DNA of 64,000 bases from Rhyacophila brunnea. Lineage: Eukaryota; Arthropoda; Insecta; Trichoptera; Rhyacophilidae. Location: NCBI GenBank assembly GCA_022495005.1, contig JAGYXB010000107.1:1-64000 (forward strand), written 5' to 3'. Positions within the stretch are counted from its first letter, which is position 1, and each line of letters opens with the position of its first letter. Both the position numbers and the translations under genes were made by a program. Of the stretch, positions 45,395 through 56,297 are shown piece by piece. Under the pieces are notes generated by a model. It did no database searches and was not told where the DNA came from. It saw only the letters and a program-made list of their open reading frames with translations.

Positions 45395-46079
45395 TATATT
45401 CATTGACATGTTTTCTTTTTCAAGTAAATGGATAACGTTTTTAGTCATCTTTACACGATTTGGGAATTAATACACCCGTCGCCATCACGAAACAAATTTA
45501 CGTATTCACACCACGACGTTCGCTCTCCGACTGCCAGCGAGTCCAAATTTTCGTCGCGCCTATAGTTGAAAATTATTTGCCGTTTCACTGAAGTATTGCC
45601 TTAAAAATAATATTATTTTTAGTGCTATTTTAGTAAAATTAAGTTATTCCTCTTCTTGTATGTCGAAAGTAAACATTGGTCGTCTCAAGTAGATTCATTA
45701 ATTCTACTTGATCCTCCATGTCTCTTCTCCGGTTAAGGACTCACAGATCTCGCTTCTATATACAGTCGAACTTTGTCATTATAGCGAGATCTTAGATGTA
45801 ATGAGGAAACATTCGTTTAGTTTATGATTTTCTCCATACATTTATTCAGCTTTATAACGAGCTACTTCTCGGTTATATTGTTGATTAGCAATATTATTAC
45901 AATTCTTTACCATTTTATTAGAATAAATTAAAATAAATAATGTGCATGTGCATACCCAGGCAGCTCCAATGTTCAATATAAGAATATGATGCTCTTTTGA
46001 TAAAAACTATTGTTATGTATATTATATCGTCAAAAGCAGAAATTAAACTGATAAATGATCTTTTTTTTTGTTAAACACC

Positions 46080-46172
46080 ACAACGGGCCGTGAAGCCCAA
46101 TTAAAGTGGCAAAACCCGGAGCTCCTGGATGGAAGGCCAGCGCCTTTTCCACTGCACCACGAGAGCTGCATG
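46080..46172 (-). mobile_element. tRNA-derived SINE-like head (family S2)
   Basis: On the minus strand it reads CTCTCGTGGTGCAGTGGAAA (A box) and GAGCTCCGGGTTTTGCC in place of the B box. It is related to 26157-26226. Confidence 0.5.
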
Positions 46173-46829
46173 ACAAATAAATACCAGTGCAGTGTAAATG
46201 AGATTATATTTTAAAAGTATTCTTCTCTTAACTCAAAACTTATTTACACCTTTAAATAGTTTTCTGCAATAATAATAGTAACATATTTAGGATCTATATG
46301 GAAAGTATTAAACGATATTAGGTACAATTGTATTAATTTGTGACAGATTGATGGAAAGGTATCAAGAAGTATGGTGTATGGAGGAAACATGATTCTGATA
46401 AGTAAATGTGCTCGATTTAACTTTAAGACATTTCGGTGGAGCATAAATCGCAGTGAAAGTCTTCAAAAATCAACAAAGTGGCGTTTAGATAAAAAATTAG
46501 TGTGTTATCCACAGTGACGTCCCTAGACAAAATGCCGCCCCTAAGCAGTGTTAAAATACTGGCACATTTTTTAATACAGTACTTTTTATCATCCTTTCAT
46601 GACTCCAATATCTAAGAAATGTGTTGTATGGTTGATGGGATTTAAATGCCATCTCTGGTTCAATAGACAATATTGCGAGTCTACGGTTTCAGATAGGTAC
46701 ATTTAAAAATACACCTGACAACTTCAAAAACTCGCGATTGACTGGCAAACATATTTGGATAAATGTTAAATTATGTATGTACCTATTGATACCAAATAAT
46801 ATTTATTATATTATCATAATTAGGGAATC

Positions 46830-47854
46830 CAATCCCGAGCCAAAATTCTGATCCCGGGATTTCGGGATTACAATTTTACAATCCCGGGATCCCGGGACTG
46901 GTCCCGGGATTGGCATTTTTTTCCATTGTTAATATGAAAATTTTATATTTACAAATAACATTGATAAAATCAGTCAAAAATAAATCTAGTATAATTTATT
47001 CTATTTAAGACATTTATATTGTATACGTTCAATCTTGGAAATATACAAGTTTAATGGAGTAAATAATATTGTAATATAAAAATAACAATGTGAATTTAAT
47101 ATGAGATTGCTGTTTCTGATAGTAAAGACATAATGGATGGATTAGCGAGATTTACAATAGTAAAGCAAATGATCATGGTGTACTTATGGCCTTTCCGCTT
47201 CATAAATCTAATTAGTCAGCCAAATATAAAACTGCCGTAAAACGTATGATATCATGGTGGAATTACTTTGTTAAAAGTGCGAAGCTTAGACAATAGATAC
47301 AGAGTGCGAAGCATTTTTTTTCCCAATCTTTCTCATTTTTAATAATTTATGTGAAAAAATAAAATGAATCGGCTACCTACACATGGGTATAAATCAAACT
47401 TCATTCAAATTCAGTTTATTTCTAATGTACTTATTTTTTGACGATGGCCGCGTGGATTAAGCGCCGGTCTATAGTGTTGAGGGTCCCAGGTTCAAATCCT
47501 GGGTCTGGCAACTTCACATATTGTTTTTCAATTTGTGCATGAGTCAGAGTATGGTCCTGATAGGTTGAGCAAGTGGCTGAAATCCATTTCTCGTAAAAAT
47601 AAAATCTGTTAATACAAACCTCCACTCTGTGGAGGCTCATATGATCCTATTAGGATCGGAAATGGTCAAAAGAAAGAAGAAAAAGAAATTATTTTTTATT
47701 AAAAGTATTTTTTTCTGTTATATTTTTGCTTTTATTTTATTTTCGATAAAAAAATCAATCCCGAAATCCCGGGATTATGTTTATCAATCCCGGGATTCAT
47801 AGGTATCGAAAATAGCTCGGGATCCCGGGATTGGAATCCCTAATAAACACCTAG
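46830..47854. mobile_element. TIR element with repeated ATCCCGGGAT motifs
   Basis: It begins TAGGGAATCCAATCCCGAGC and ends GATTGGAATCCCTA. Both ends carry several copies of the palindrome ATCCCGGGAT or near versions. Short plus-strand frames inside (for example KDIMDGLARFTIVKQMIM) are not recognised. It is nested inside 46512-48604 and contains a SINE. Confidence 0.75.
47442..47670 (+). mobile_element. tRNA-derived SINE (family S1), copy 3
   Basis: The head reads GATGGCCGCGTGGATTAAGC (A box) and GGTTCAAATCCTGGG (B box). The body is collinear with 29615-29850. This copy has the best-preserved B box. Confidence 0.88.
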
Positions 47855-48910
47855 ACTGCAGGTGTATCTAAGGGTGTTCACTTACGACTCATAATGCCTA
47901 AATCCCCCATCAAAAATGTTCCAATCGACAGAGTTGGGAATATAATGATATTATTGTAACTGTAAATTAGTCAAGGCTAGACCAGGATGCACAGCGAAAC
48001 AAACAAAAAGAAAGTTACCGTTATCTGTTTTCTGGGCAGACGAAGGATCGAAAGTAGGTACGGTCAGTCGTTAACCTACCCCGAGCCTCGAACGTCGCCT
48101 CTAAAAATACAACTTGCCACCTTTTCGCGCCAAAGCGTACACAATAATGTTGCTAATAATTAATTATTACTACTTGTCAAGCGAAATATACTGACGTAAT
48201 AAATACTTAATGGCCCTGAATCAGTGTTTTTAATAAGTGGAAAAGTGTAAATCAACACCCTACGTAAACCCATACCCATCACTATCTATAATTCGCAAAA
48301 CTCCACGTGTCATTGCTGCTCACCAAGAACGTGACGTTTAAGAACAACGGAAGTAAACTAGACATCGCGAACCCGACACAAAAATAGTTTTAAATTAAAA
48401 ATAGTTAAAACTTTTATAGTAGGTACCTACCTAATTAATACATCTTGTTTCCAAACAGTGACATGATTTTTTTAATTGAAAGATATCTCCGTTATTACTA
48501 AGTTTAGGTAGCTATTCCTAATGATTCTCCTTCATTTGTCACCCTTTGGGTAACTGCCGCCCCCAAGCGACGCTCAATCTGTCTACCCCCACGGGATGTC
48601 ACTGGTTATCCACGAGATTTAAGGATATTAATTATACTAATAATACTTAAGCCCGGTTTATTCACTGTCATTGTTGGCAGCGGAGCATTTTCCAGCAAGA
48701 TCTACCAAGTTTAATAGACATTTAGCTTGTAAAATTCGCATCTGGCGTATGGCGTTCAATCTAGGTATTTTGACGCCAAAAATAGCTTTATATTTTTCAT
48801 ACATGCTGGAATATTACACCACATTTGCTTGGAAATTAACATGTTGACGTTTTGTATATTATATAATATTAACAATAAATTATATGTAACATAATAATAT
48901 TAGGTATACA

Positions 48911-49352
48911 TAACGTGACCATTTATTTTTTCCTGAAAACGAGACATCTACCAATTTTTAGGTAATAGTACTTATGTGTATTAAAAAAACGCATATTTCA
49001 TCATAATTTTTATTCAGAACAGGAATGAACACGCGAAAATAAATGATTTGTGTGGTAGTCTTATATTTTTCTGAAGAACAAAGTATTCCTACATATTATT
49101 TGGTTTTGATTTCAAATAAGAATTAAATTCTTTGCAGGACTTCTTAAAATATACTTTGGTAATTAACATTGCTTTAAGAACTGCGACTTGCAATTGTGGT
49201 TATTCTATAGATTTTTTGATTTTTCGCACCATTTTTATGAAATTGTTACCATGCGTTGCGCTCTTACTGAAAACGGGACATTTCGGCGTCCTGAAGCTGT
49301 GCTTGGGGACAACGGGATAGACTACCTAAAAACGGGACGTATGGTCACGTTA
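48911..49352. mobile_element. hAT-like MITE, TAACGTGACCAT ends
   Basis: This 442-bp element begins TAACGTGACCATTTATTTTT and ends GTATGGTCACGTTA, with a perfect 8-bp target duplication GGTATACA (48903-48910, 49353-49360). The ORF at 49132-49320 has no recognised homology. Confidence 0.93.
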
Positions 49353-49614
49353 GGTATACATTAAATAAACCATGATAACATTTTGTACCTACATTCACTA
49401 AACAGTTGTACAAATTATTTTATATATTAATAATGACGCAATAAAAACAACATTCATAAATAACATTTTTTTTAAATTATGGTTTCAAATTTTTTGTAAT
49501 TTTGAGTAAATTTATCATCCTTTCTAAACTTTCCTCATTGACAGAAGGAAACAAATACTATTAACCGTAATCACATCAAGTAGTTTGTAAATAATAATTT
49601 AGTAATTCTCTCAC

Positions 49615-49710
49615 CATTGTAGTCAAGATTTGGCTGCACCATCTTGGAGAATCTTGATGTCCAGGAAGTGCACGGCATGGGGTCCGGGCTTTCGATGTCA
49701 AGTACGCGTT
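49615..49710 (-). CDS. SCYL2: SCYL2 exon: activation-segment region
   Basis: This 96-nt exon has a ttatttcag acceptor and a GTGAGA donor. It begins with two bases that complete a Glu codon and ends with one G that completes an Ala codon. It reads RVLDIESPDPMPCTSW and later FSKMVQPNLDYN. This corresponds to the loop between the DFG position and the APE motif; vertebrate SCYL2 has a similar 'PNL..P..Y-APE' arrangement. No phosphorylatable activation loop of an active kinase is recognisable. It is flanked by the largest introns visible in the gene, about 6.6 kb upstream and 18 kb downstream. Confidence 0.9.
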
Positions 49711-49880
49711 CTGAAATAAAATCATAATATTTAAGTATATGTATTACATTCCTTTTCAAATTCACAGAGTTAATTTTTATTTTTGTAATATGTAACTAAC
49801 ACCACTGTAACTTAACCATGCTTTACAATTTCAGAAAACCGATGGATATTGCGATTAGTATGTTACTTATTATTTGATTT

Positions 49881-50170
49881 TTGAAGTTATACTTCTTTTG
49901 GGGCGTTTGGTAGAGAGTGAAATTGAGAGCCGTTACAAAAGTAATTGTCAGTATGAAGTTAGCTGCGAATCTGTCAGCTGTATACAAACGCAGAATTGTT
50001 CCTTAGCCTTGGCAACGAATTTATAATTGTTAGCCAAAATAAAATAAAAACAACGAGAAATAATTACAAATATAATTTTTATTTAGTGATATAAGTTAAA
50101 GTGTATAGATATAAACCAGCGCCACTCCAATACGCAGCCCTTCTTTATTCTAGTTTTTATTGATATGGAG
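49881..50170. mobile_element. Partial TIR element of the GAAGTTATACTTCTTT group
   Basis: It starts TTGAAGTTATACTTCTTTTG, similar to 60177-60551. It ends in the AACCAGCGCCACTCCAATACG tail shared with 15540 and 54640. Confidence 0.5.
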
Positions 50171-50238
50171 CTATTAAAAGTCAATTCTATCTAATATTAT
50201 CATACTTGACAATTTGACAAATATCTCATGCAATGATG

Positions 50239-50459
50239 TTAACTTTTCATACAAAACAGAATTAACTGAATATGAATTCGATTCTACTTAAATATGGCTA
50301 AAAGTTTTAAAAGAATGCATTGGCATCGTGTTCTGATATATTCTAAAAGTTTCAAATGTCTGGCTAGTCGGGAAGTTAGTTAAAAATCGATTGCAAGATT
50401 TGTACCGGACAAACAACCACCGGACAAATAAGAATACGAGCTAATAAAAACGTTGTAAA
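50239..50459 (+). mobile_element. Family D TIR element, copy 5 (5'-truncated)
   Basis: It contains ACAAAACAGAATTAACTGAA, GCATTGGCATCGTGTTCTGA and CCACCGGACAAATAAGAATA. It ends CTAATAAAAACGTTGTAA. Confidence 0.82.
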
Positions 50460-51018
50460 AATGGATGTGTTTTGATTCATATTTGGCGGATTAGTAGATG
50501 AATCGAATCTTTCTCTTCAGGGATTTTAATTCTGAATATAAAACTGAAAGCTTCCTAAAAAAACTTTTCTCGTGGTCAAAAGGTATTAATCAAGGATGCA
50601 CTGACATATTTTCATGCTTGAATGAGTGTGTCTTACCACCAGTGAAATATCACTCTCAACTTCATTTAAAAGTGTTATACTTGATCACATTGTCGAATCA
50701 CAATGATTTTTCAACATATATTTCTCATACTTAAATGAATACTAAAAATACAATTGCATAAGAAAACCATTTGCTAAATCCTTAAAAAAATATAATTATT
50801 ATTACGTGGGCAGCTCAAAAAGAATTGGTTGATATTAGATCAGATAATACCCTTGAAGTCGAATTTAATGAAAGAAGTCTAAAGGAGAATAAGGTGACAG
50901 CAAGAATATCCGTCAATTGCAAAAGCAGCATTGTTAATCATAATTCCTTTTGTGACAACATATCTATACGAAACATCATTTTAATCATTATTGGTAATAA
51001 AAAATAAACACCGGCCGT

Positions 51019-51666
51019 TAGAGGTGGGAAAACTGGTCGATTTTGAAGACTAGGTATACTTACTACCAGTATAAAAAAATACTTAGTATCAAAACTTGTT
51101 CCAAAATACTTACTAGTATTTGAAATACTATATAGAGCGGTTGGCGTGCATATGCGACATAAGTCTCATACTAAACTGGAACTAAAACTCCATATTAGTA
51201 TTTGAAATATCGGCTTCAATAGAATCGCTAAAAATACACTGAGCTGGGGTTTTAGAAATGTCCCATTTATTATAAAATTTTAAACGCATTTTAAATTTAT
51301 GTGTTGTTTTTATGTTATGTTATAATATTCTTGTTAACATAAAATGAATTCAGTCACCTCACCACATTTCCGAGGGAATAATATGCTGCTACAGAAAATG
51401 TTTGACCAATTTGTTCATACATAAGATGATGTCATTCGCATGCATAGACTTATAAATTAAAATATAATTGTATTCAAGTGCTACCTCGCTCGCGCGCATT
51501 TAATGTCAATAGTATTGAAAGTCTACCAATTAGCCAGCGACTCGTGATGATATTATCATCTCAAGCTTTTTGGAACAAGTTTATTGGGCCAGACGTACTG
51601 AGTATGGGTAGTTTCATCCGATAATTGAGTACACAAACTGGTGACAGTATTTCCAACTCACCTCTA
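51019..51666 (-). mobile_element. hAT-like MITE, TAGAGGTGGGAAAAC family, copy 2
   Basis: It begins TAGAGGTGGGAAAACTGGTC and ends TTTCCAACTCACCTCTA, the inverse of 31666-32387. The flanks do not show a clear duplication. Confidence 0.82.
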
Positions 51667-52653
51667 CTGATCATGTCTTTTAACGGAGACTTTGGAACAA
51701 ACCCTGCGAATTAGCATTTAAAACATTGTATGTATTACCATTGTATGTAAAAATATGTATTCACCCCGCTCTCATTAAATTGTTTTGTAGGCTGTAGATA
51801 TACTAAATTTGAAGTTAATTATCTTTTTAATTTTTGCTTTACAATCAAGTAAATGAAATATTCTATTAATTTAAATAAAAATGTACCTATAATAATAATT
51901 AATGTTAAATAAAGTACTGTTGGTCACTAAAGACTAAAATTTTTGGGGAGGGGAGCCTTGGATTTATTTTGTCTGATTTCGGGGGCCGTGGTATGAAAAA
52001 GTTTGAGAAGCACTTCACTAGAATGTCTGATTCATCCACACTATTGATATAAATACCTATTATGCTGTATCTGGAACGGATGTTTATGTTTGAACGATTT
52101 TAAATAATAATACTTATATTATTCAGTTTATTACCGTCTATGTTGGTATATTTCGCGCGAAGTTTTCTCCACGAGGTAAGAGGGTTTTTTGTCGATCACC
52201 TCGAAATTTCCTTTCTGTGCATCCCATTGATCAAATGTTTACAGAGCGAGAAAGGAGACAGTCGCCACACTCTTCATTCGCGCGTCAAACCCGAATGAAA
52301 TCCGGATAGAAAATAAATATTCGGAATAGTGTTTGCTCTTCGAAAACAAACTTCGTTGAATGAAAAATTATTTGTTTATTTTGGTTTTGGGGATATTTGT
52401 AATACAAGTAAGAGGCAAATAAAAAAACCACGCTTTCGCTTTGATTTTGTGTTTTATTTATTACACGAATAAAATGTAACCTTTTTGTATACCTAAGTAG
52501 GTATCGTCTTATTCATTTTTTTCTTCTTCTTATTCATTTTTTTGTGATATAATAAAATAGAGTACGCACTTATGGTTAAATATAAAATATCATGTCATAG
52601 ACAGATGTAAAAACCACTATATTCAAACGCTTTTTTCTATACATATTTATTAT
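51667..52653. other. Intron stretch without recognised content
   Basis: It is AT-rich. No paired repeat ends or coding signature was seen. Confidence 0.45.
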
Positions 52654-52661
52654 ATAGTTGA

Positions 52662-53973
52662 CATTGACGTACCTAGACAAAATGCCGCCACATTTTTTTT
52701 ATTTTTATCATCCAATATTTAAGAAATGTGTTGCATGGATACATTACTAACAAGATATAGACCAATGACATTAATATGGACGAAGCATCTAGAAAATAAA
52801 ATGACACTCACTTTGTGTCGGGTCTGCCGGATGGCGAAATTCATATTTTAATATCGGTATCCTACGCTCAAATGAACATTCTGCTTGCAAGCGGTCTGGC
52901 GACACCGCTGGGTCTGCCCATACAAAATTTCTGACTGTCAGGTTTCGACTCCACCGTTATTATTGTGTTACATAATGCCAATGTGCCTAGTAAAAATTGT
53001 AAAAAAAATCTACTAAACACTCCAAGAAAGATGGGATATCACTTTTCATGTGTTAGTATTATTTATAAAATGCCATTTTAAGATATTGATGAATGTTTAT
53101 TCAATGCAATAGAATGACAGAAACCATTAGACAGTCGCCTGTGATGCGCTGCGCTCACTTGCGTCTAATCTCCGAGAAGTCGTAAGTAACCGAGAATCTG
53201 TTTCTAACGCAATGAGTCATGACACTAACACGCTATTACAATAAAGGTTATATTACTATAAATTCTCGAAGCTTGTATCTCATAATGGAAATGGATACGT
53301 CATATGGTCACGTGACATCTACCTATACATCTGTGAATGACTTTCATGCACAATTTCTCGTGCGCGCCGGTATGAAGTGAGTTGTCCATTTAATATGTCA
53401 TTGATATAGACCACTAAATCTAATTTAAATGCCATATCTGATTAAATATACAATATTGCTAGTCTACGATTTCAGATAAGTAGGTACATTATAAAAAACA
53501 CCTGGCAACTTCCAAAATACGCGAGTAACTGGCAAACATATTTGGATAAATTTTAAATTACGTACTTAACTCATTCACTGCTGACTAGATAATGATATTT
53601 TAATAACCACCTTTAAAATGCACGTTAATTACATCGATCGGCCGCCTGGTAATTACGCGCCAGGTGCGTCTTCAGCGTCCAAAGTATTAAGTATGCACCT
53701 AACTATAATTCAAATATTATTTGCAAATCTGCACGTCTCACTGCTGTTCATCAAGGACGTGACTTCCAAGGAAAACGGACGTAAACTAGACATCGCGAAC
53801 ACGACAAAAATGTAGACATGTTAAAACTTTTTAATGGAAAGATATTTCCGTTATTACTAAGTTTAGGTAGCGATTTTTATATATACATAATGATTCTCCT
53901 CGATTTGCCGCCCTTCGGGTAACTGCCGCCACCAAACGATTCTCAATCTGCATACCCCCACGGGACGTCACTG
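52662..53973. mobile_element. hAT-like MITE, CAGTGACGTCCC family, copy 4, with nested element
   Basis: Ends CATTGACGTACC and GGGACGTCACTG are flanked by ATAGTTGA and GTTGTTGA (6 of 8). The interior is split by 52764-53402. Confidence 0.83.
52764..53402. mobile_element. 639-bp TIR element with 10-bp target duplication (MULE-like?)
   Basis: It begins AATGACATTAATATGGAC and ends GTCCATTTAATATGTCATT. GATATAGACC is repeated perfectly on both sides (52754-52763, 53403-53412), and copy 2 of the host element (40282) shows the uninterrupted GATATAG. A 9-10-bp duplication is typical of Mutator-like elements, but no transposase is present to confirm it. Confidence 0.85.
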
Positions 53974-54144
53974 GTTGTTGAGATGTTAAAACTTCTAAAA
54001 GTACGGGGCACTCATAATAGCCTACGACTCGCTACGGATCGCTGCCAACGCTCCTAACGTATGGTATATGCGTATCCATCAACATGTCAAGACTAGATCT
54101 ACTCTCATAAGTGGGCTGTAGGATGCACTGCTGTTATTCACTAA

Positions 54145-54395
54145 CCTCCGTTTCAGACGGGACACTTGTGTCGCGCTCGATATAATATAGGAGGCTTTTG
54201 TATTCGAATAAAGGGGCCTTTGTATTACGTTTATGAACACCACAGCGCTAATGAGTCAACGCATAATTTCGCGTGATAAATTAGAACACAAAACTGGCTG
54301 CGGTAATAAAAACAAGTGTATCGGCGACTTGAGAATGTAGCGGCCGACGGAAAAGTGTATCGGACATGCGGTCGGACACGAAGTCAGTCTCAACT
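54145..54395. mobile_element. Harbinger-type MITE, 3'-truncated copy
   Basis: It starts CCTCCGTTTCAGACGGGACA and follows the interior of 32571-33006 as far as GCGGCCGACGGAAAAGTGTA. The right terminal repeat is missing. Confidence 0.8.
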
Positions 54396-54484
54396 AGTTG
54401 TTGTGACCTTCATCTGACGAAGTTAAAACATCCACGAAAAATTCAATTTGTTTAGTTAGTTTGTGCAAAAAAAAAGTCGGTGTG

Positions 54485-54665
54485 CGTACTTATGTACGCG
54501 CGTTAGAAGTTATACTTCTTTGGCGTAAGAAAACAAAAACAAAACTTGTGATAAACTAGATTCTTTGAGTAGCTCTTAATTATTTTGTTAAATTATTCAC
54601 TCAAGAAAAAGGACCGCTTATTGGAACGCCGTTGGCTTATTTTTATACACTTTAACTTATATTAC
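54485..54665 (+). mobile_element. Element fragment with GAAGTTATACTTCTTTGGCG end
   Basis: It contains GTTAGAAGTTATACTTCTTT, ACAAAACTTGTGATAAACTA and AAAAGGACCGCTTATTGGAA. It is the inverse of 15530-15700. Confidence 0.6.
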
Positions 54666-54768
54666 TAAATTATATAATGGTTTCTCGTTGTTTTTATTTT
54701 TAAAGTAGCAACTGTCACTCTGACGTTTAATTGTTTGTTTACTTACGAAATTGCAAATGGCCGCAATA

Positions 54769-55335
54769 ACTACCTTATTCTTAGGTCACTAATTATTATA
54801 AAACAATCATTATTCGTAGGATGTTTATCACATTTGAATGGTCAAAGACATAGCTTATAATCAATATCTTTAGAATTATCTTCAAATGTGTTAATCGTGC
54901 CCATTTTTTGAATAATAAAATGCCTAATTCTTGTCAAATTTGGGATCACATATAAATATAATTTTTTATCGTCTATATACTATTTCACTATATAGTGTTA
55001 ACATTAATTTTACTAATAGTTTTATAAATGCGTTTAAAAATTAATAAACCTAAAAAGTCTTAACACCACCGCATATGGATGTACCTACTGAAATATGACT
55101 ATATTCTAAAACAGATCGAGAGGTTTAAAATAATACTATTTTATGTAATAAAAATACTTTATGCAGTCATAAATTGCTTAAAATAAATATAAAGGATAAA
55201 AAGGCTTCAAAATTATATAAATAGATTATCTATAACCTTTAAGGAATGTCCAGGGTTATGCTTTGAAAATACCATAAAATTTCCATTTTGACCTACGTTG
55301 GGCATGTGGGCCGTTAATCCCTAGAAGATAAATGC
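54769..55335 (+). repeat. 550-bp dispersed direct repeat, copy 1
   Basis: It is collinear with 59400-59951 (markers TACCTTATTCTTAGGTCA, AATGGTCAAAGACATAGCTT, CCTAATTCTTGTCAAATTTG). The similarity is high at the start and lower at the end. No ORF or clear TIR was seen. Confidence 0.82.
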
Positions 55336-55404
55336 GTATATTCCTATGTACCTCCTTTTGAATCTAATACATATTATTTAAATAATATTTAAGCTTCACT
55401 CTTT

Positions 55405-56037
55405 TTTTTTTTTTTTTTTGTGATTTTACCGAGGCTTTGACTGCGACTCGCTGTCATATCGCCTCTTCTCTTCTAGAAGGGGATCCGTCGATCAGGTCCT
55501 CACTCCTATTCTGTTAAATAACTTTACAATTTTGCCTAGCTCTTCCGTCTTACCCACCGCCAGGACACCCTTCAATTCGTCGACATTCTCATAGATATCT
55601 GCAATTCGCAGCTGTACTCTGTGAATTTCATATTTGGGGCATTGCAGTGCTATATGTACAATGTCCTCTAAAACATGACATTCATCGCAGAGCTGCGATT
55701 CGCTTCTTCCCATGAGGACATCAAATCTTTTGCCCATGGTGTGCCCTGTTCTTGGCCTCAGTATTAACTTAAGCTCATTCCTCGTCAAAGAAGACTCTAC
55801 AAACCAGGGCACCTCTCGTGGTGATGGTAGAATCGACTTACTCCATTTCCCCTTTTCTAATGATGCCCTATGGTGAAAATCTATCCACATACTATGGCAC
55901 ATTTTTTTTATAGCCTCATTCCAGTCCAGGTTTTCTGGTATCCACTGATATGGTACCCCTGAATGGCCGACTTCCTTTGCCAGATCATCTGCCCTTTCAT
56001 ATCCCTCAATGCCCATGTGCGATGGGATCCATTGAAG
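55405..56037 (-). mobile_element. 5'-truncated LINE with poly(A) and target duplication
   Basis: A poly(T) run at 55402-55419 (poly(A) on the minus strand) marks the 3' end. The 12-bp direct repeat GCTTCACTCTTT lies on both sides (55393-55404, 56038-56049), the signature of target-primed insertion. Only about 0.6 kb of the 3' part of the element is present. Confidence 0.92.
55492..56036 (-). pseudogene. LINE ORF2 C-terminus: RNase H end and zinc knuckle
   Basis: The frame is open for at least 174 codons. It begins WIPSHMGIEGYERADDLAKE, matching the RNase H motif '(W/V)PSH.GI.GNE.AD.LAK' of Jockey/I-type LINEs; the Asp in ADDLA is a conserved RNase H residue. It continues SLTRNELKLILRPRTGHTM and ends with the C-terminal knuckle CDECHVLEDIVHIALQCP (C-x2-C-x6-H-x4-C). 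The N-terminal endonuclease and reverse transcriptase domains are absent. No stop or frameshift is seen before the natural end, so the insertion looks young. Confidence 0.9.
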
Positions 56038-56297
56038 GCTTCACTCTTTATTATGAAGTAATGTAGTTTCTGCAAAATTTTACATAAAAAACGAAAGAAA
56101 GAACATTTACCAGACCCACCGTCTTGTAAAATCTTAATGTATGATACTATGGGAATTATTTTGCTATAAGCTTTAAGATCTTTAGGCTATCACAAAATAA
56201 CTATCTCAATTTCCATAGATTTGAATATCTTTAAAATTTAAAATTCCAAAGTTTTTCAAGACAAATAATGTCTTTAGTTTAGAAAATTACAACTTAC

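Larger units (their letters stand above)
43724..45600 (+). mobile_element. LINE 3' region, interrupted by a DNA transposon
   Basis: 43724-43979 and 45395-45600 together match 28606-29050. The break is the TIR transposon 43980-45394. Confidence 0.88.
46512..48604. mobile_element. hAT-like element, CAGTGACGTCCC family, 2.1-kb copy 3 with nested insertions
   Basis: The ends match the 400-bp copies. The 8-bp target duplication is perfect: GTTATCCA at 46504-46511 and 48605-48612. The interior contains a CCCGGGAT-rich element (46830-47854), which itself contains a SINE (47442-47670). No transposase was recognised. Confidence 0.92.
31436..49614. other. 18-kb SCYL2 intron used as a transposon landing zone
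   Basis: This intron separates the activation-segment exon from the APE exon. Nearly all recognisable content is mobile DNA, listed individually. Stretches without anything recognised include 34030-34750, 38120-38678, 38880-39520, 39843-40035 and 45600-46080. Confidence 0.75.
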
